A stretch of DNA of 6,143 nt, taken from assembly GCA_003156695.1 (NCBI GenBank), contig PMHN01000212.1:1456-7598 (forward strand), in the 5' to 3' direction. The notes under the pieces are model-generated. The model did no database searches and was not told the DNA's origin. It was given only the letters and a program-made list of their open reading frames with translations. Position numbers and translations under genes: made by a program. Shown here piece by piece: positions 1-6,101 of this stretch (positions within the stretch are counted from its first letter, which is position 1; each line of letters opens with the position of its first letter). This DNA is from Gammaproteobacteria bacterium. GTDB lineage: Bacteria; Pseudomonadota; Gammaproteobacteria; Steroidobacterales; Steroidobacteraceae.

Positions 1-67
1 AGATTGGCCCCGCGGCATCGAGGATCTGAAAGCCGGGGAAAATCAGAAAGGCGATGTGGCGTGTCAT
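1..67 (-). CDS. DJ-1/PfpI-superfamily protein, N-terminal fragment (possible GlxA-type AraC regulator)
   Basis: Reading leftward from an ATG at 67-65, 22 codons stay open to the window edge. They encode MTRHIAFLIFPGFQ followed by ILDAAGPI. A beta strand, then FPGFQ-LD-AGP, is the typical N-terminus of the class I glutamine amidotransferase-like (DJ-1/PfpI) fold, and is especially common in GlxA-family transcription factors, which carry this domain ahead of an AraC-type helix-turn-helix. Only the first strand and loop are visible, so a regulator cannot be told from a stand-alone DJ-1/PfpI enzyme. The gene is divergent from the isonitrile-hydratase-like gene at 192, a common arrangement for a regulator and its target. 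The Shine-Dalgarno match is weak (GCGAGA a few bases upstream). Family assignment is moderately sure; the regulator role is inference. Confidence 0.6.
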   Translation of the reverse strand, partial: MTRHIAFLIFPGFQILDAAGPI

Positions 68-191
68 GGGATCTCGCGAGTCAGGCAGGTGGTGGCGTTA
101 AACGAGGGAAAAGCGTCATTTCAGACATGATGATACCCGGAGCATGATTGACGCGGCCAATCCCCGATGGGTGCTTGCGGAGTAGCTGTTT
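68..191. promoter_or_regulatory. Divergent intergenic region between two DJ-1/PfpI-type genes
   Basis: These 124 nt separate two genes transcribed away from each other, so they should hold both promoters. The clearest element is the Shine-Dalgarno GCGGAG at 177-182, 9 nt before the ATG at 192. A TATCAT hexamer on the minus strand (near 129-134) could be a -10 box for the leftward gene, but its best upstream partner TTGGCC lies 19 nt away, so the match is poor. CATGAT occurs twice, 16 nt apart (127 and 143). No clean operator can be named. Confidence 0.4.
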
Positions 192-899
192 ATGAGTAGC
201 GACTTTCCCGTCGTCTTCGCGCTGTATCCGCGCATCACCCAGCTGGATTTCACCGGCCCGCTGGAAGTTATGGCGCGCATGCCCGGGGCGTCGGTGGTGC
301 TCGCGGCGTCGCAGGGCGGCACGCTCGTGGCAGATGGTGGGGTGAGCTTTGCCGGCGTGCGCTCGTTCGACGAGGTGAAGAGCTGCGCGCTCCTGTGCGT
401 CCCGGGCGGCTTCGGCAGCTCCGTCGCCATGGAGGACCCGGTTTATCTTGCGGCGCTGCGGCGCCTCGCGTCACAGGCCCGCTACGTTACCTCGGTGTGT
501 ACCGGATCGCTCCTCCTCGGTGCGGCCGGGCTGCTGCGCGGCAAGCGGGCCGCCTGTCACTGGGCGTTTCGTGAGCTGCTGCCGCTGTTCGGCGCCATCC
601 CGGATGCCGCGCGTGTGGTTCGCGACGGCAATACCATCCCCGGCGGCGGCGTCACCGCCGGCATCGACATGGCGCTCACAGTGGTGGCCGAAGTCGCAGG
701 ACAGGACGTCGCCGAGGCGGTCCAGCTCGCCATCGAATACGCGCCTGAGCCGCCGTTCCAGGCGGGTCGCCCGGAACTTGCCCCCGCACCAGTCCTCGCC
801 GCGGTGCGCGGCCGTTTCGAGCGCCTGTGGCCCGAGCGCGTTGTGATCGCGCGCCGCGCGGCCGCGGCGCTCGTGGACGGAGCGTGCAAGCGAACGTAA
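192..899 (+). CDS. DJ-1/PfpI family protein, isonitrile hydratase-like
   Basis: A complete 235-residue protein of the DJ-1/PfpI superfamily, close in length to bacterial isonitrile (isocyanide) hydratases (about 228 residues), which convert isonitriles to N-substituted formamides. What is seen: an N-terminal strand with LYPRITQLDFTGPLEV (residues 11-26), the nucleophile elbow SVCTGSLLLGAAGLL with Cys103 (residues 101-115), CHW at 122-124, and a glycine-rich IPGGGVTAGIDM at 149-160. In Pseudomonas isonitrile hydratase the key residues are Asp17, Cys101 and Thr102; Asp19, Cys103 and Thr104 fit here with a constant offset of two. The ATG at 192 follows GCGGAG by 9 nt. No signal peptide is evident, so it is probably cytoplasmic. 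The substrate is unproven, because related DJ-1/PfpI proteins also act as glyoxalases or chaperones. It lies 36 nt before ftsB, in place of the enolase gene often found there. Confidence 0.85.
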   Translation: MSSDFPVVFALYPRITQLDFTGPLEVMARMPGASVVLAASQGGTLVADGGVSFAGVRSFDEVKSCALLCVPGGFGSSVAMEDPVYLAALRRLASQARYVTSVCTGSLLLGAAGLLRGKRAACHWAFRELLPLFGAIPDAARVVRDGNTIPGGGVTAGIDMALTVVAEVAGQDVAEAVQLAIEYAPEPPFQAGRPELAPAPVLAAVRGRFERLWPERVVIARRAAAALVDGACKRT

Positions 900-935
900 G
901 CGCGCGGGCACGCTGTCTGATAGGCTGTGGCGCCC

Positions 936-1262
936 ATGAAGTGGCTCGTTGCCGCACTCGCTGTCGCCGTCATCCTGCTGCAATACCGGGTATGGATCTC
1001 CGCGGACGGTGTGCGCGAGCTTGCGCTACTTCAGCATGCGGTGACAGCGCAGCGCACCGAGAACGAGCAGCTCGCCGAGCGCAACCGGCAGCTCGCCGCC
1101 GAAGTGCGTGACCTCAAAACCGGCATGGACGCACTCGAAGAGCGTGCGCGGAGCGATTTGGGGATGATCGCGCGCAACGAGACCTTCTACCAGGTGGTTC
1201 CGGCACGCCCGGCAGATGCAAGCGGCAGTGCTGCGTCGACCCGCACCGCCGCGGCTCGCTGA
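936..1262 (+). CDS. ftsB: Cell division protein FtsB
   Basis: FtsB is a small bitopic inner-membrane protein that forms the FtsQLB complex with FtsL and FtsQ at the division septum and helps activate FtsWI septal peptidoglycan synthesis. The 108-residue product has one N-terminal membrane segment (about residues 3-20, [17 protein letters not shown]), a short linker with W and DGVRELA, then a coiled coil rich in E, Q, L and N (about residues 28-70). The conserved C-terminal signature [24 protein letters not shown] matches the E. coli pattern ALEERAR-L-M---ETFY--V. Length matches the family (about 103 residues). The ATG at 936 is preferred over an in-frame GTG at 927, because MKWLV is the usual start; the Shine-Dalgarno is weak (AGG at 922-924). 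The next gene, ispDF, starts 29 nt after the stop, as in the widespread ftsB-ispD-ispF order. Confidence 0.94.
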   Translation: MKWLVAALAVAVILLQYRVWISADGVRELALLQHAVTAQRTENEQLAERNRQLAAEVRDLKTGMDALEERARSDLGMIARNETFYQVVPARPADASGSAASTRTAAAR

Positions 1263-1291
1263 CCCTCACCTCAAACACCGGCTCCACGCGG

Positions 1292-2506
1292 ATGCGTTAC
1301 TGGCTCGTCATGCCGGCTGCGGGCTCAGGTGTGCGTTTTGGCGGCGACCTGCCCAAGCAATACGCGTCCCTTGCAGGAAGCACGGTGCTCGAGTGGGCGC
1401 TGGCGCCGTTTCTTGGCGATGAGCGCTGCGCACACCTGGTGGTGGCGCTGGCGGCGGACGATACGGCGTTTGAAAAGATCGCCGTGCGCCTGGGCGCCTC
1501 GGGCGCCGCGCGGCTCTCGACCGTTACCGGAGGTGCGCAGCGCAGCCAATCGGTGCGCAATGCCCTGGGCGCTCTTGCCCAGCGTGCCTCGGCTAACGAC
1601 TGGGTGCTGGTGCACGATGCCGCCAGGCCCTGTCTCGCGGCTGACGATCTCGAGCGGCTATTGGCGGCCGCCGCCGCGCACCCGGTTGGAGGACTGCTCG
1701 CGGCGCCCGCGGCGGATACCCTCAAGCGCGCACACGGCGGCGCGGGCCCCGATCCGGTAGTTGCCGAAACCGTTGAGCGTGGCGGCTTGTGGCGGGCGCT
1801 CACGCCGCAGATGTTCCGCTACGGGAGGTTGTGCGCGGCCCTTGATGCGGCGCACGCGGCCGGGCGCTGGCCGACCGACGAGGCGCAGGCGCTCGAATGG
1901 GCGGGCGAGCACCCGTTACTCATCGAAGGTGCGGCGACCAATTTCAAGATGATGGCGCATGCGGATCTGGCGCTGGCGGCGACCGTACTGAGGGCACGCG
2001 CGGGCGGTAAGCGCGAGGGAACTGCCATGAGAATGGGTTCAGGATTCGACGTGCACGCCTTTGCAGCCGGGGACTTCATCATGCTCGGGGGGGTGCGCGT
2101 CCCGCACTCGCACGGCGTGCGCGCGCACTCCGATGGCGACGTGGTGCTGCACGCGCTGTGTGATGCGCTGCTGGGGGCTGCGGGCCTGGGGGACATCGGC
2201 AAGCATTTCCGGGACAGCGATCCGCAGTGGCGGGGTGCCGACAGCGCCCGCTTCGTAGCCGCCGTGCTTGCCATGCTGCGCGCGCAACATCTCACGGTAG
2301 TGAACGTCGACATCACCGTCGTCGCGCAGGCGCCGCAGGTCGACCCGTTTCGCGCAGCGATGCGGCAACGGGTCGCGCAGCTACTTGGTGTCGGCGAGGC
2401 GTGTGTCAAAATCAAGGCGACGACTACAGAGGGTCTGGGGTTCCTCGGGCGTGCGGAGGGTATTGCCGCACAGGCAGTCGCGCTGCTCGCCGACGAGCGG
2501 ACGTGA
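1292..2506 (+). CDS. ispDF: Bifunctional IspD-IspF: MEP cytidylyltransferase / MEcPP synthase
   Basis: One 404-residue frame carries two non-consecutive steps of the MEP isoprenoid pathway. The IspD half (residues 1-about 235) joins CTP to 2-C-methylerythritol 4-phosphate. It shows [17 protein letters not shown] with Arg15 and Lys22, VHDAARP at 107-113, ETVERGGLW then TPQ at 171-173, TDEA at 195-198 and Lys219. The IspF half (246-404) makes the 2,4-cyclodiphosphate. It shows GFDVH with metal ligands Asp253 and His255, [18 protein letters not shown] with His287, and [16 protein letters not shown]. Subtracting 245 gives IspF positions 8, 10 and 42, exactly the usual ligand numbering. Both active sites look intact. 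The start ATG at 1292 has only a weak Shine-Dalgarno, but [11 protein letters not shown] is the expected N-terminus. IspD and IspF are separate genes in E. coli; fusions are known in alpha- and epsilonproteobacteria. The gene ends in GTGA, shared with truD. Confidence 0.95.
   Translation: MRYWLVMPAAGSGVRFGGDLPKQYASLAGSTVLEWALAPFLGDERCAHLVVALAADDTAFEKIAVRLGASGAARLSTVTGGAQRSQSVRNALGALAQRASANDWVLVHDAARPCLAADDLERLLAAAAAHPVGGLLAAPAADTLKRAHGGAGPDPVVAETVERGGLWRALTPQMFRYGRLCAALDAAHAAGRWPTDEAQALEWAGEHPLLIEGAATNFKMMAHADLALAATVLRARAGGKREGTAMRMGSGFDVHAFAAGDFIMLGGVRVPHSHGVRAHSDGDVVLHALCDALLGAAGLGDIGKHFRDSDPQWRGADSARFVAAVLAMLRAQHLTVVNVDITVVAQAPQVDPFRAAMRQRVAQLLGVGEACVKIKATTTEGLGFLGRAEGIAAQAVALLADERT
2015..2029 (+). 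promoter_or_regulatory. Internal ribosome binding site and ATG at the IspF boundary
   Basis: Inside the fused frame, GAGGGA at 2015-2020 lies 6 nt before an in-frame ATG at 2027-2029, which is codon 246. That ATG is exactly where a free-standing IspF would begin ([12 protein letters not shown]). This suggests a lost stop codon between formerly separate genes, and that some IspF alone may still be translated. The sequence elements are seen; use of the site is inference. Confidence 0.5.
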
Positions 2507-3570
2507 GCCGCCTTGAACTGGGGGCGCGCGAGGCCGCGCTCGCGCCGCCGCGTGCGCACGGGGAGCCCGTCGCCGCCGGTCGGCTGCGCACACACCCTGA
2601 AGACTTCGTGGTCGAGGAGGATCTGGGTTTCGCGCCCGCGGGCTCAGGTCAGCACCTGCTGCTGAAGGTGCGCAAGCGCGACGCCAACACGCAGTGGGTT
2701 GCGCGCGAGCTGGCGAAGATCGCTGGCTGCCGGCCGTTCGAGGTGGGTTTTGCCGGGCTCAAGGATCGGCGCGCCGTCGCGGTGCAGTGGTTTTCGGTGC
2801 CGCAGCCACGCTCCGCGGTCGACTGGCTGGGGGTAAGCGCTCAGGACTTCGCGGTACTCGAGGCGCACGCTCACAACCGCAAGCTGCCGCGCGGCGCCCT
2901 GGCCGGCAACCGCTTCACCGTGCGCATTCGTGCCCCCGACGGTGATGGCGTGCCCCTGAGCGACGCCCTCACACCGCGCCTCGCAGAAATCGCTCGCCGC
3001 GGCGTCCCGAACTACTTCGGTCCGCAGCGCTTCGGCCGCGAGGGAGCGAACCTGCTGCGGGCCGGGCAGAGTCTGGGAAACCTGCGACGCGAGGAGCGGG
3101 GCTTTGTGCTCTCAGCCGCCCGCAGCGTGGTTTTCAACGCCGTGCTTGCTGAACGCGTTACCGATGGCAGCTGGGAGCAGTTGGTGGAGGGGGACCTCGC
3201 CAACCTCGACGGTCGTGGCAGCGTGTTCGTTGCGGACGCCGCCGATCCGACCCTCACGCAGCGCTGCGGGCGGCTGGAGATTCATCCCACCGGACCCATG
3301 TGGGGCGCGGGAACCCCAACGACCCTGGCGCGCGTACTGGAGCTTGAGACCCGGGTCGGTGCGCACTTCGCGCAGGAGAGCCGGCTGTGCGCGGCTGCGG
3401 GCATGGCCCAGGAGCGTCGCAGCCTGCGCCTCGCCGTGCGTGAGCTTGAATCGGAGCCGGAGCCGGACGCTTGCGTGTTGCGCTTCCGACTGGCGCGGGG
3501 CTCATTTGCGACGGCGGTGCTGCGGGAACTCATTGCAGATGCCCTGGTGACGAGCGAAGCCGTCGACTGA
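2503..3570 (+). CDS. truD: tRNA pseudouridine(13) synthase TruD
   Basis: TruD isomerises uridine 13 of certain tRNAs (tRNA-Glu in E. coli) to pseudouridine in the cytoplasm. The 355-residue product matches the family length (349 in E. coli). Seen: [24 protein letters not shown] near residues 29-54; the catalytic motif [17 protein letters not shown] with Asp88 as the expected nucleophile; [18 protein letters not shown] at 126-143; [10 protein letters not shown] at 170-179, which opens the TRUD insertion domain; HPTGPMWG at 261-268; and [13 protein letters not shown] near the C-terminus. The frame is open further upstream, but that part is out-of-frame ispF sequence. The GTG at 2503 overlaps the ispDF stop in GTGA, gives the expected N-terminus and implies translational coupling. 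No strong Shine-Dalgarno is present. Confidence 0.95.
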   Translation: MSRLELGAREAALAPPRAHGEPVAAGRLRTHPEDFVVEEDLGFAPAGSGQHLLLKVRKRDANTQWVARELAKIAGCRPFEVGFAGLKDRRAVAVQWFSVPQPRSAVDWLGVSAQDFAVLEAHAHNRKLPRGALAGNRFTVRIRAPDGDGVPLSDALTPRLAEIARRGVPNYFGPQRFGREGANLLRAGQSLGNLRREERGFVLSAARSVVFNAVLAERVTDGSWEQLVEGDLANLDGRGSVFVADAADPTLTQRCGRLEIHPTGPMWGAGTPTTLARVLELETRVGAHFAQESRLCAAAGMAQERRSLRLAVRELESEPEPDACVLRFRLARGSFATAVLRELIADALVTSEAVD

Positions 3571-3612
3571 CGGTCTACGTACCCGCGGTCATAGAGGTCC
3601 TCTGGAGAATTC

Positions 3613-3661
3613 TGACGGAAAGTGCACACATGCCATGCGGGCGTGCATGCAATTTCCGTCA
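3613..3661. terminator. Inverted repeat, probable bidirectional terminator between truD and smr
   Basis: Perfect 9-bp arms TGACGGAAA (3613-3621) and TTTCCGTCA (3653-3661) face each other in the gap between the convergent truD and smr genes. A second stem, CATGC (3634-3638) with GCATG (3645-3649), sits inside, so the whole can fold into a long imperfect hairpin. On the plus strand a short T run follows (CATTTTCCC, 3662-3670); on the minus strand no real T tract follows. The position suits a terminator for both genes, but the poor U tract leaves open a protein-binding palindrome. Confidence 0.45.
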
Positions 3662-3733
3662 CATTTTCCCGGGATACACCACGCCTGTGCCCTGACCTGA
3701 GAGCGAGGTCTGCCGCTGCCGCCGCCGAGCTGA

Positions 3734-4291
3734 CTACGGCGGTGACAGCAGTACGTATACGGCGCCGCTGCCGCCGTCCGCCTGCCGGGCAGACACGAAG
3801 GCCAGCACGGCGCCGGTGCGGCGCAGCACGGCGTTGACCGTGGCCTTGAGCACCGGGCCACGCGGACCCGAGCGCAGCCCCTTGCCATGGACGACGCGCA
3901 CGCATTGCACGTGCTGTTCGAGTGCGCGAATGAGGAAGAGCTTCAGGTCTTCCTTGGCTTCGATAACCGTGAGGCCGTGCAGGTCGATCTCACGCTCTAC
4001 GCGATACTCGCCACGGCGCAGCTTGCGCAGCACGGTGGAGTGCACCTGCGGGCGATGGAACGCCAGCTCCTCGCCGCCGAGTGCCGCCGGGTCCGCAGCT
4101 GCCGCTTCCAGACTTTCCCGCAGCACCGCCGCACGGTCGGCCCGGGTGAAACGCGCCCTCGGGCGCGCGGCGCGAGGGCGCGGCGGGGCCGCAGCGGGTG
4201 GCAGGGGCCTCACCCCCCGCACCGCTTCCCGGAACAGACGCGCCTCCGCAGATTCCTCGTCCGGGTTCTTATCGTCAGGTAGGGCAGTCAC
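3734..4291 (-). CDS. Smr domain protein, SmrB/YfcN-like endonuclease
   Basis: A 185-residue protein with a C-terminal Smr (small MutS-related) domain. Family knowledge: Smr proteins are nucleases, and E. coli SmrB cleaves mRNA at collided ribosomes to start rescue. Seen: an acidic N-terminus; [14 protein letters not shown] at 17-30, the N-terminal motif common in this subgroup; a Pro/Ala/Arg-rich linker at 31-48; KLRRGEY at 90-96; then the Smr domain with DLHGLT at 103-108, HGKG at 135-138 and [11 protein letters not shown] at 172-182. Asp103 and His105 are the expected catalytic pair. The start is taken as the GTG at 4291-4289, because GGAG lies 6-7 nt upstream and the length then matches SmrB (183). 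The frame is open to 4357, but that would run through the likely promoter. It points against its neighbours truD and surE, so it is transcribed on its own. SmrA or another Smr subtype is possible; ribosome rescue is inference. Confidence 0.88.
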   Translation of the reverse strand: MTALPDDKNPDEESAEARLFREAVRGVRPLPPAAAPPRPRAARPRARFTRADRAAVLRESLEAAAADPAALGGEELAFHRPQVHSTVLRKLRRGEYRVEREIDLHGLTVIEAKEDLKLFLIRALEQHVQCVRVVHGKGLRSGPRGPVLKATVNAVLRRTGAVLAFVSARQADGGSGAVYVLLSPP

Positions 4292-4319
4292 GCTTCGCTC
4301 CGCCGTCAGTCCTTTCTCA

Positions 4320-4327
4320 AGTATAGT
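4320..4327. promoter_or_regulatory. Near-symmetric -10 element shared by divergent smr and surE
   Basis: AGTATAGT reads as TATAGT on the plus strand (4322-4327) and TATACT on the minus strand (4325-4320), so both strands have a 5-of-6 match to the sigma70 -10 consensus over the same TATA. Leftward transcription would start about 22 nt before the smr GTG, leaving room for its GGAG. Rightward transcription would start about 30 nt before the surE GTG. No good -35 is visible on either side. Seen as sequence; promoter activity is inferred. Confidence 0.4.
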
Positions 4328-4330
4328 CAC

Positions 4331-4345
4331 GCGCACTTTTTGCGC
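4331..4345. repeat. Small hairpin in the surE leader
   Basis: GCGCA and TGCGC form a perfect 5-bp stem around CTTTT, between the putative -10 and the surE GTG. It would lie at or just after the surE transcription start. The stem is short and may be chance. Confidence 0.3.
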
Positions 4346-4363
4346 ACCCGAACGCAATCGCTA

Positions 4364-5125
4364 GTGAAGATCCTGGTCAGTAACGACGACGGCTTTCGCG
4401 CCGAAGGCATCCGCCGCCTGCGCGAGGCGCTCATGACGCTCGCCGAGGTGACGGTGGTCGCGCCGGACCGCAACAAGAGCGGCGCGAGCAACTCCCTCAC
4501 CCTCGACGTGCCGCTGCGCGTGTTCGAATCCGAGCCGGGCGTGTATTTCGTGCCAGGAACTCCCACCGACTGTGTCCATCTGGCGATCACCGGCCTGTTC
4601 GACTTCGAGCACGACATGGTGGTCTCCGGCGTGAATGACGGGCCGAATCTCGGTGATGACGTCCTTTATTCCGGCACGGTGGCCGCCGCCGTCGAGGGGC
4701 GATTCCTCGGGCTGCCGACCATCGCGGTCTCGCTGTGCACCGCAGGAGCCGCAGGGGGCGGCCATTTCGACACCGGTGCGGAAGTGGCACGTGTGCTCGT
4801 TGCGCAGCTGCTGAAGAAGCCGTTGCAGGCGGCGCTGATACTGAACGTCAACGTCCCCGACGTGCCGTTCCCGGAGCTGCGGGGCTTTCGCGTGAGCCGC
4901 CTGGGCTACCGCCACCGCTCCGAGCCGGTGGTACGCGCCCAGGATCCGCGCGGCCGCCCCGTGTATTGGGTGGGTGCCGCCGGAGCGGAAGAGGATGCGG
5001 GTCCCGGGACCGATTTCGCGACCGTTGCGCAGGGCTATGTTTCGGTGACACCCCTGCAGGTGGACCTCACGCGTCACGCCGCGCTGCCGGAGTTGCGCAC
5101 GTGGCTGGAGGGCATCGGTGTCTGA
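4364..5125 (+). CDS. surE: 5'/3'-nucleotidase SurE
   Basis: SurE is a metal-dependent phosphatase acting on nucleoside 5'- and 3'-monophosphates (and short polyphosphate in E. coli), linked to stationary-phase survival. The 253-residue product equals the E. coli length. Seen: [10 protein letters not shown] with metal ligands Asp8 and Asp9; [15 protein letters not shown] with Ser39; [31 protein letters not shown] with Asn91; LNVNVPD; and the C-terminal [26 protein letters not shown]. All expected ligands are present. The GTG at 4364 gives the canonical N-terminus; a TTG 24 nt upstream is also in frame but adds eight atypical residues. No Shine-Dalgarno is visible before the GTG, which is unusual next to the clear one before pcm. 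The gene normally follows truD directly; here the smr gene separates them, so surE-pcm probably has its own promoter. The stop overlaps the pcm start by 8 nt. Confidence 0.96.
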   Translation: MKILVSNDDGFRAEGIRRLREALMTLAEVTVVAPDRNKSGASNSLTLDVPLRVFESEPGVYFVPGTPTDCVHLAITGLFDFEHDMVVSGVNDGPNLGDDVLYSGTVAAAVEGRFLGLPTIAVSLCTAGAAGGGHFDTGAEVARVLVAQLLKKPLQAALILNVNVPDVPFPELRGFRVSRLGYRHRSEPVVRAQDPRGRPVYWVGAAGAEEDAGPGTDFATVAQGYVSVTPLQVDLTRHAALPELRTWLEGIGV

Positions 5126-5780
5126 CGTGCGCCTCTCGGGTATTGGTATGACCTCGGCGCGCACGCGCGATCGACTCGTGCAGCGCCTGCGCGATCAGGG
5201 CATCGTCAATCCCGCGGTCCTCGAGCGCATCCGCAACGTGCCACGGCACATCTTTGTCGACGAGGCGCTCGGCAGCCGGGCCTACGAGGACACCGCCCTA
5301 CCGATTGGCTTCGGGCAGACCATTTCCCAGCCCTACATCGTCGCCCGCATGACCGAGGCACTTCTCGAGGGCGGCCCGCTTGCGCGGGTGCTCGAGATCG
5401 GCACGGGATGCGGATACCAGACGGCCGTGCTTTCGCCGCTCGTGACCACGCTCTTCACCATCGAACGCATTGCACCCCTGCTGGAACGCGCCCGGGAACG
5501 CATCAAAGAACTCGGCATGAGGAATGTGCGCTTCCGCCACGGGGATGGCAGCGTGGGTTGGAAAGCGCATGGGCCATTTGACGGCATACTCGTCGCGGCG
5601 GCGCCCTTAAGCGTTCCCGAGGCATGGCTGCAGCAATTAAAGCCGGGCGGCAGGCTCATCGTGCCCGTGGGACCCGAGGGTGAGCAGCAGCTCGTGCGCT
5701 ATACGCAGAAGGAGCAGAGGCTCGAAAAGCAGTCGCTCGGGCCCGTTGCGTTCGTGCCGCTTTTGAGTGGCATGAGCTGA
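5118..5780 (+). CDS. pcm: Protein-L-isoaspartate O-methyltransferase
   Basis: Pcm transfers a methyl group from S-adenosylmethionine to abnormal L-isoaspartyl residues, starting repair of aged proteins in the cytoplasm. The 220-residue product (208 in E. coli) shows [17 protein letters not shown] near the N-terminus, [38 protein letters not shown] (41-78) with the family's conserved GQTIS-P segment, the SAM-binding motif [16 protein letters not shown] (91-105), a post-I acidic Glu116 (FTIER), and [12 protein letters not shown] (174-185). The GTG at 5118 has GGAGGG at 5107-5112, a strong Shine-Dalgarno, and lies inside the end of surE, which indicates translational coupling. An ATG at 5148 is the alternative, but it would drop the common RLSGIG prefix. 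In many relatives nlpD and rpoS follow; here a gene-free AT-rich stretch follows. Confidence 0.95.
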   Translation: MSDVRLSGIGMTSARTRDRLVQRLRDQGIVNPAVLERIRNVPRHIFVDEALGSRAYEDTALPIGFGQTISQPYIVARMTEALLEGGPLARVLEIGTGCGYQTAVLSPLVTTLFTIERIAPLLERARERIKELGMRNVRFRHGDGSVGWKAHGPFDGILVAAAPLSVPEAWLQQLKPGGRLIVPVGPEGEQQLVRYTQKEQRLEKQSLGPVAFVPLLSGMS

Positions 5781-5784
5781 TTTT

Positions 5785-5797
5785 TATCAATGTCTTA
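5785..5797 (+). promoter_or_regulatory. Exact match to IHF binding consensus
   Basis: TATCAATGTCTTA fits WATCAANNNNTTR at every defined position. Two further sites with one mismatch each lie at 5814-5826 (minus strand) and 5829-5841 (plus strand). The match is direct; binding by integration host factor is inference, and the AT-rich context raises the chance rate. Confidence 0.35.
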
Positions 5798-5824
5798 CAT
5801 TAGATAAGATCTCTAATGCATTGA
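5787..5824. repeat. Nested inverted repeat just after pcm
   Basis: An inner stem CATTAGA (5798-5804) / TCTAATG (5812-5818) with a 7-nt loop is followed directly by an outer stem TCAATG (5787-5792) / CATTGA (5819-5824). A 5-nt bulge TCTTA (5793-5797) lies on the left side only. That bulge can instead pair with TAAGA (5805-5809), an exclusive alternative hairpin. AATGCATT (5815-5822) is itself a palindrome. No T tract follows on either strand, so it is not a textbook terminator, though it could stop pcm transcription. Confidence 0.5.
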
Positions 5825-5825
5825 A

Positions 5826-5831
5826 TATAAT
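5826..5831 (+). promoter_or_regulatory. TATAAT box, possible -10 of a downstream transcript
   Basis: A perfect TATAAT lies at 5826-5831, but the bases 16-18 nt upstream (around 5802-5809) do not resemble TTGACA. In such AT-rich DNA the hexamer may be chance. If active, it would drive rightward transcription out of the window. Confidence 0.25.
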
Positions 5832-5836
5832 CAACT

Positions 5837-5848
5837 AATAAAAACAAT
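5837..5848 (+). repeat. 12-bp direct repeat, copy 1
   Basis: AATAAAAACAAT occurs here and again, exactly, at 6090-6101, in the same orientation and 253 nt apart. The bases either side do not continue the match. The repeat is A-rich, so chance is not excluded. Confidence 0.45.
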
Positions 5849-6089
5849 AATTATGGCAGCGCGCGCATTTTTACGGTGAAAAGCGGCCATTTATGCAGCC
5901 ACAGAGCAATACTTGGCCCGCATTTGCGATGTTTCCCCCTCCCGAAACTCCTTGATGAACAAGCCTCTTGCGCTGATATCTAGGACGTGAGTAACATGTC
6001 GCGGAACACAGACAGGAGTTGCGTGGCAAAGCGACCAGAAGAAGACACGGGGCGGAGGGGAGTGATAGAAAAGCAATAATATTTGAAAG

Positions 6090-6101
6090 AATAAAAACAA
6101 T
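6090..6101 (+). repeat. 12-bp direct repeat, copy 2
   Basis: Second exact copy of AATAAAAACAAT. Its last six bases, AACAAT (6096-6101), also pair as an inverted repeat with ATTGTT at 6111-6116, and a further ATTGTT closes the window at 6138-6143. Confidence 0.45.

Noticed and set aside
2227..2502. Upstream extension of the truD frame into ispF
   Set aside because: The residues are the out-of-frame reading of ispF and resemble no TruD; the GTG at 2503 gives the family N-terminus.
1819..2595. Long minus-strand frame opposite ispDF (258 residues)
   Set aside because: Low-complexity Ala/Ser/Arg composition and complete overlap with recognised IspD/IspF motifs.
3717..3748. CCGCCG / CGGCGG inverted repeat over the smr stop as a terminator
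   Set aside because: No T tract follows on either strand, and such GC triplet repeats are common in this coding sequence.
4361..5164. Long minus-strand frame opposite surE (267 residues)
   Set aside because: It is the mirror of a strongly supported gene in GC-rich DNA, where antisense frames stay open by codon bias.
5996..6079. Plus-strand 27-residue reading starting MSRNTDRSC, with AGGA about 10 nt upstream
   Set aside because: Too short and without similarity I recognise; one such frame is expected by chance in 360 nt.
5891..6100. Minus-strand frame of 69 residues with a hydrophobic N-terminus
   Set aside because: It needs a TTG start, no family resemblance is recognised, and a stop (6127-6125) lies nine codons upstream, so it is not the end of a longer gene.
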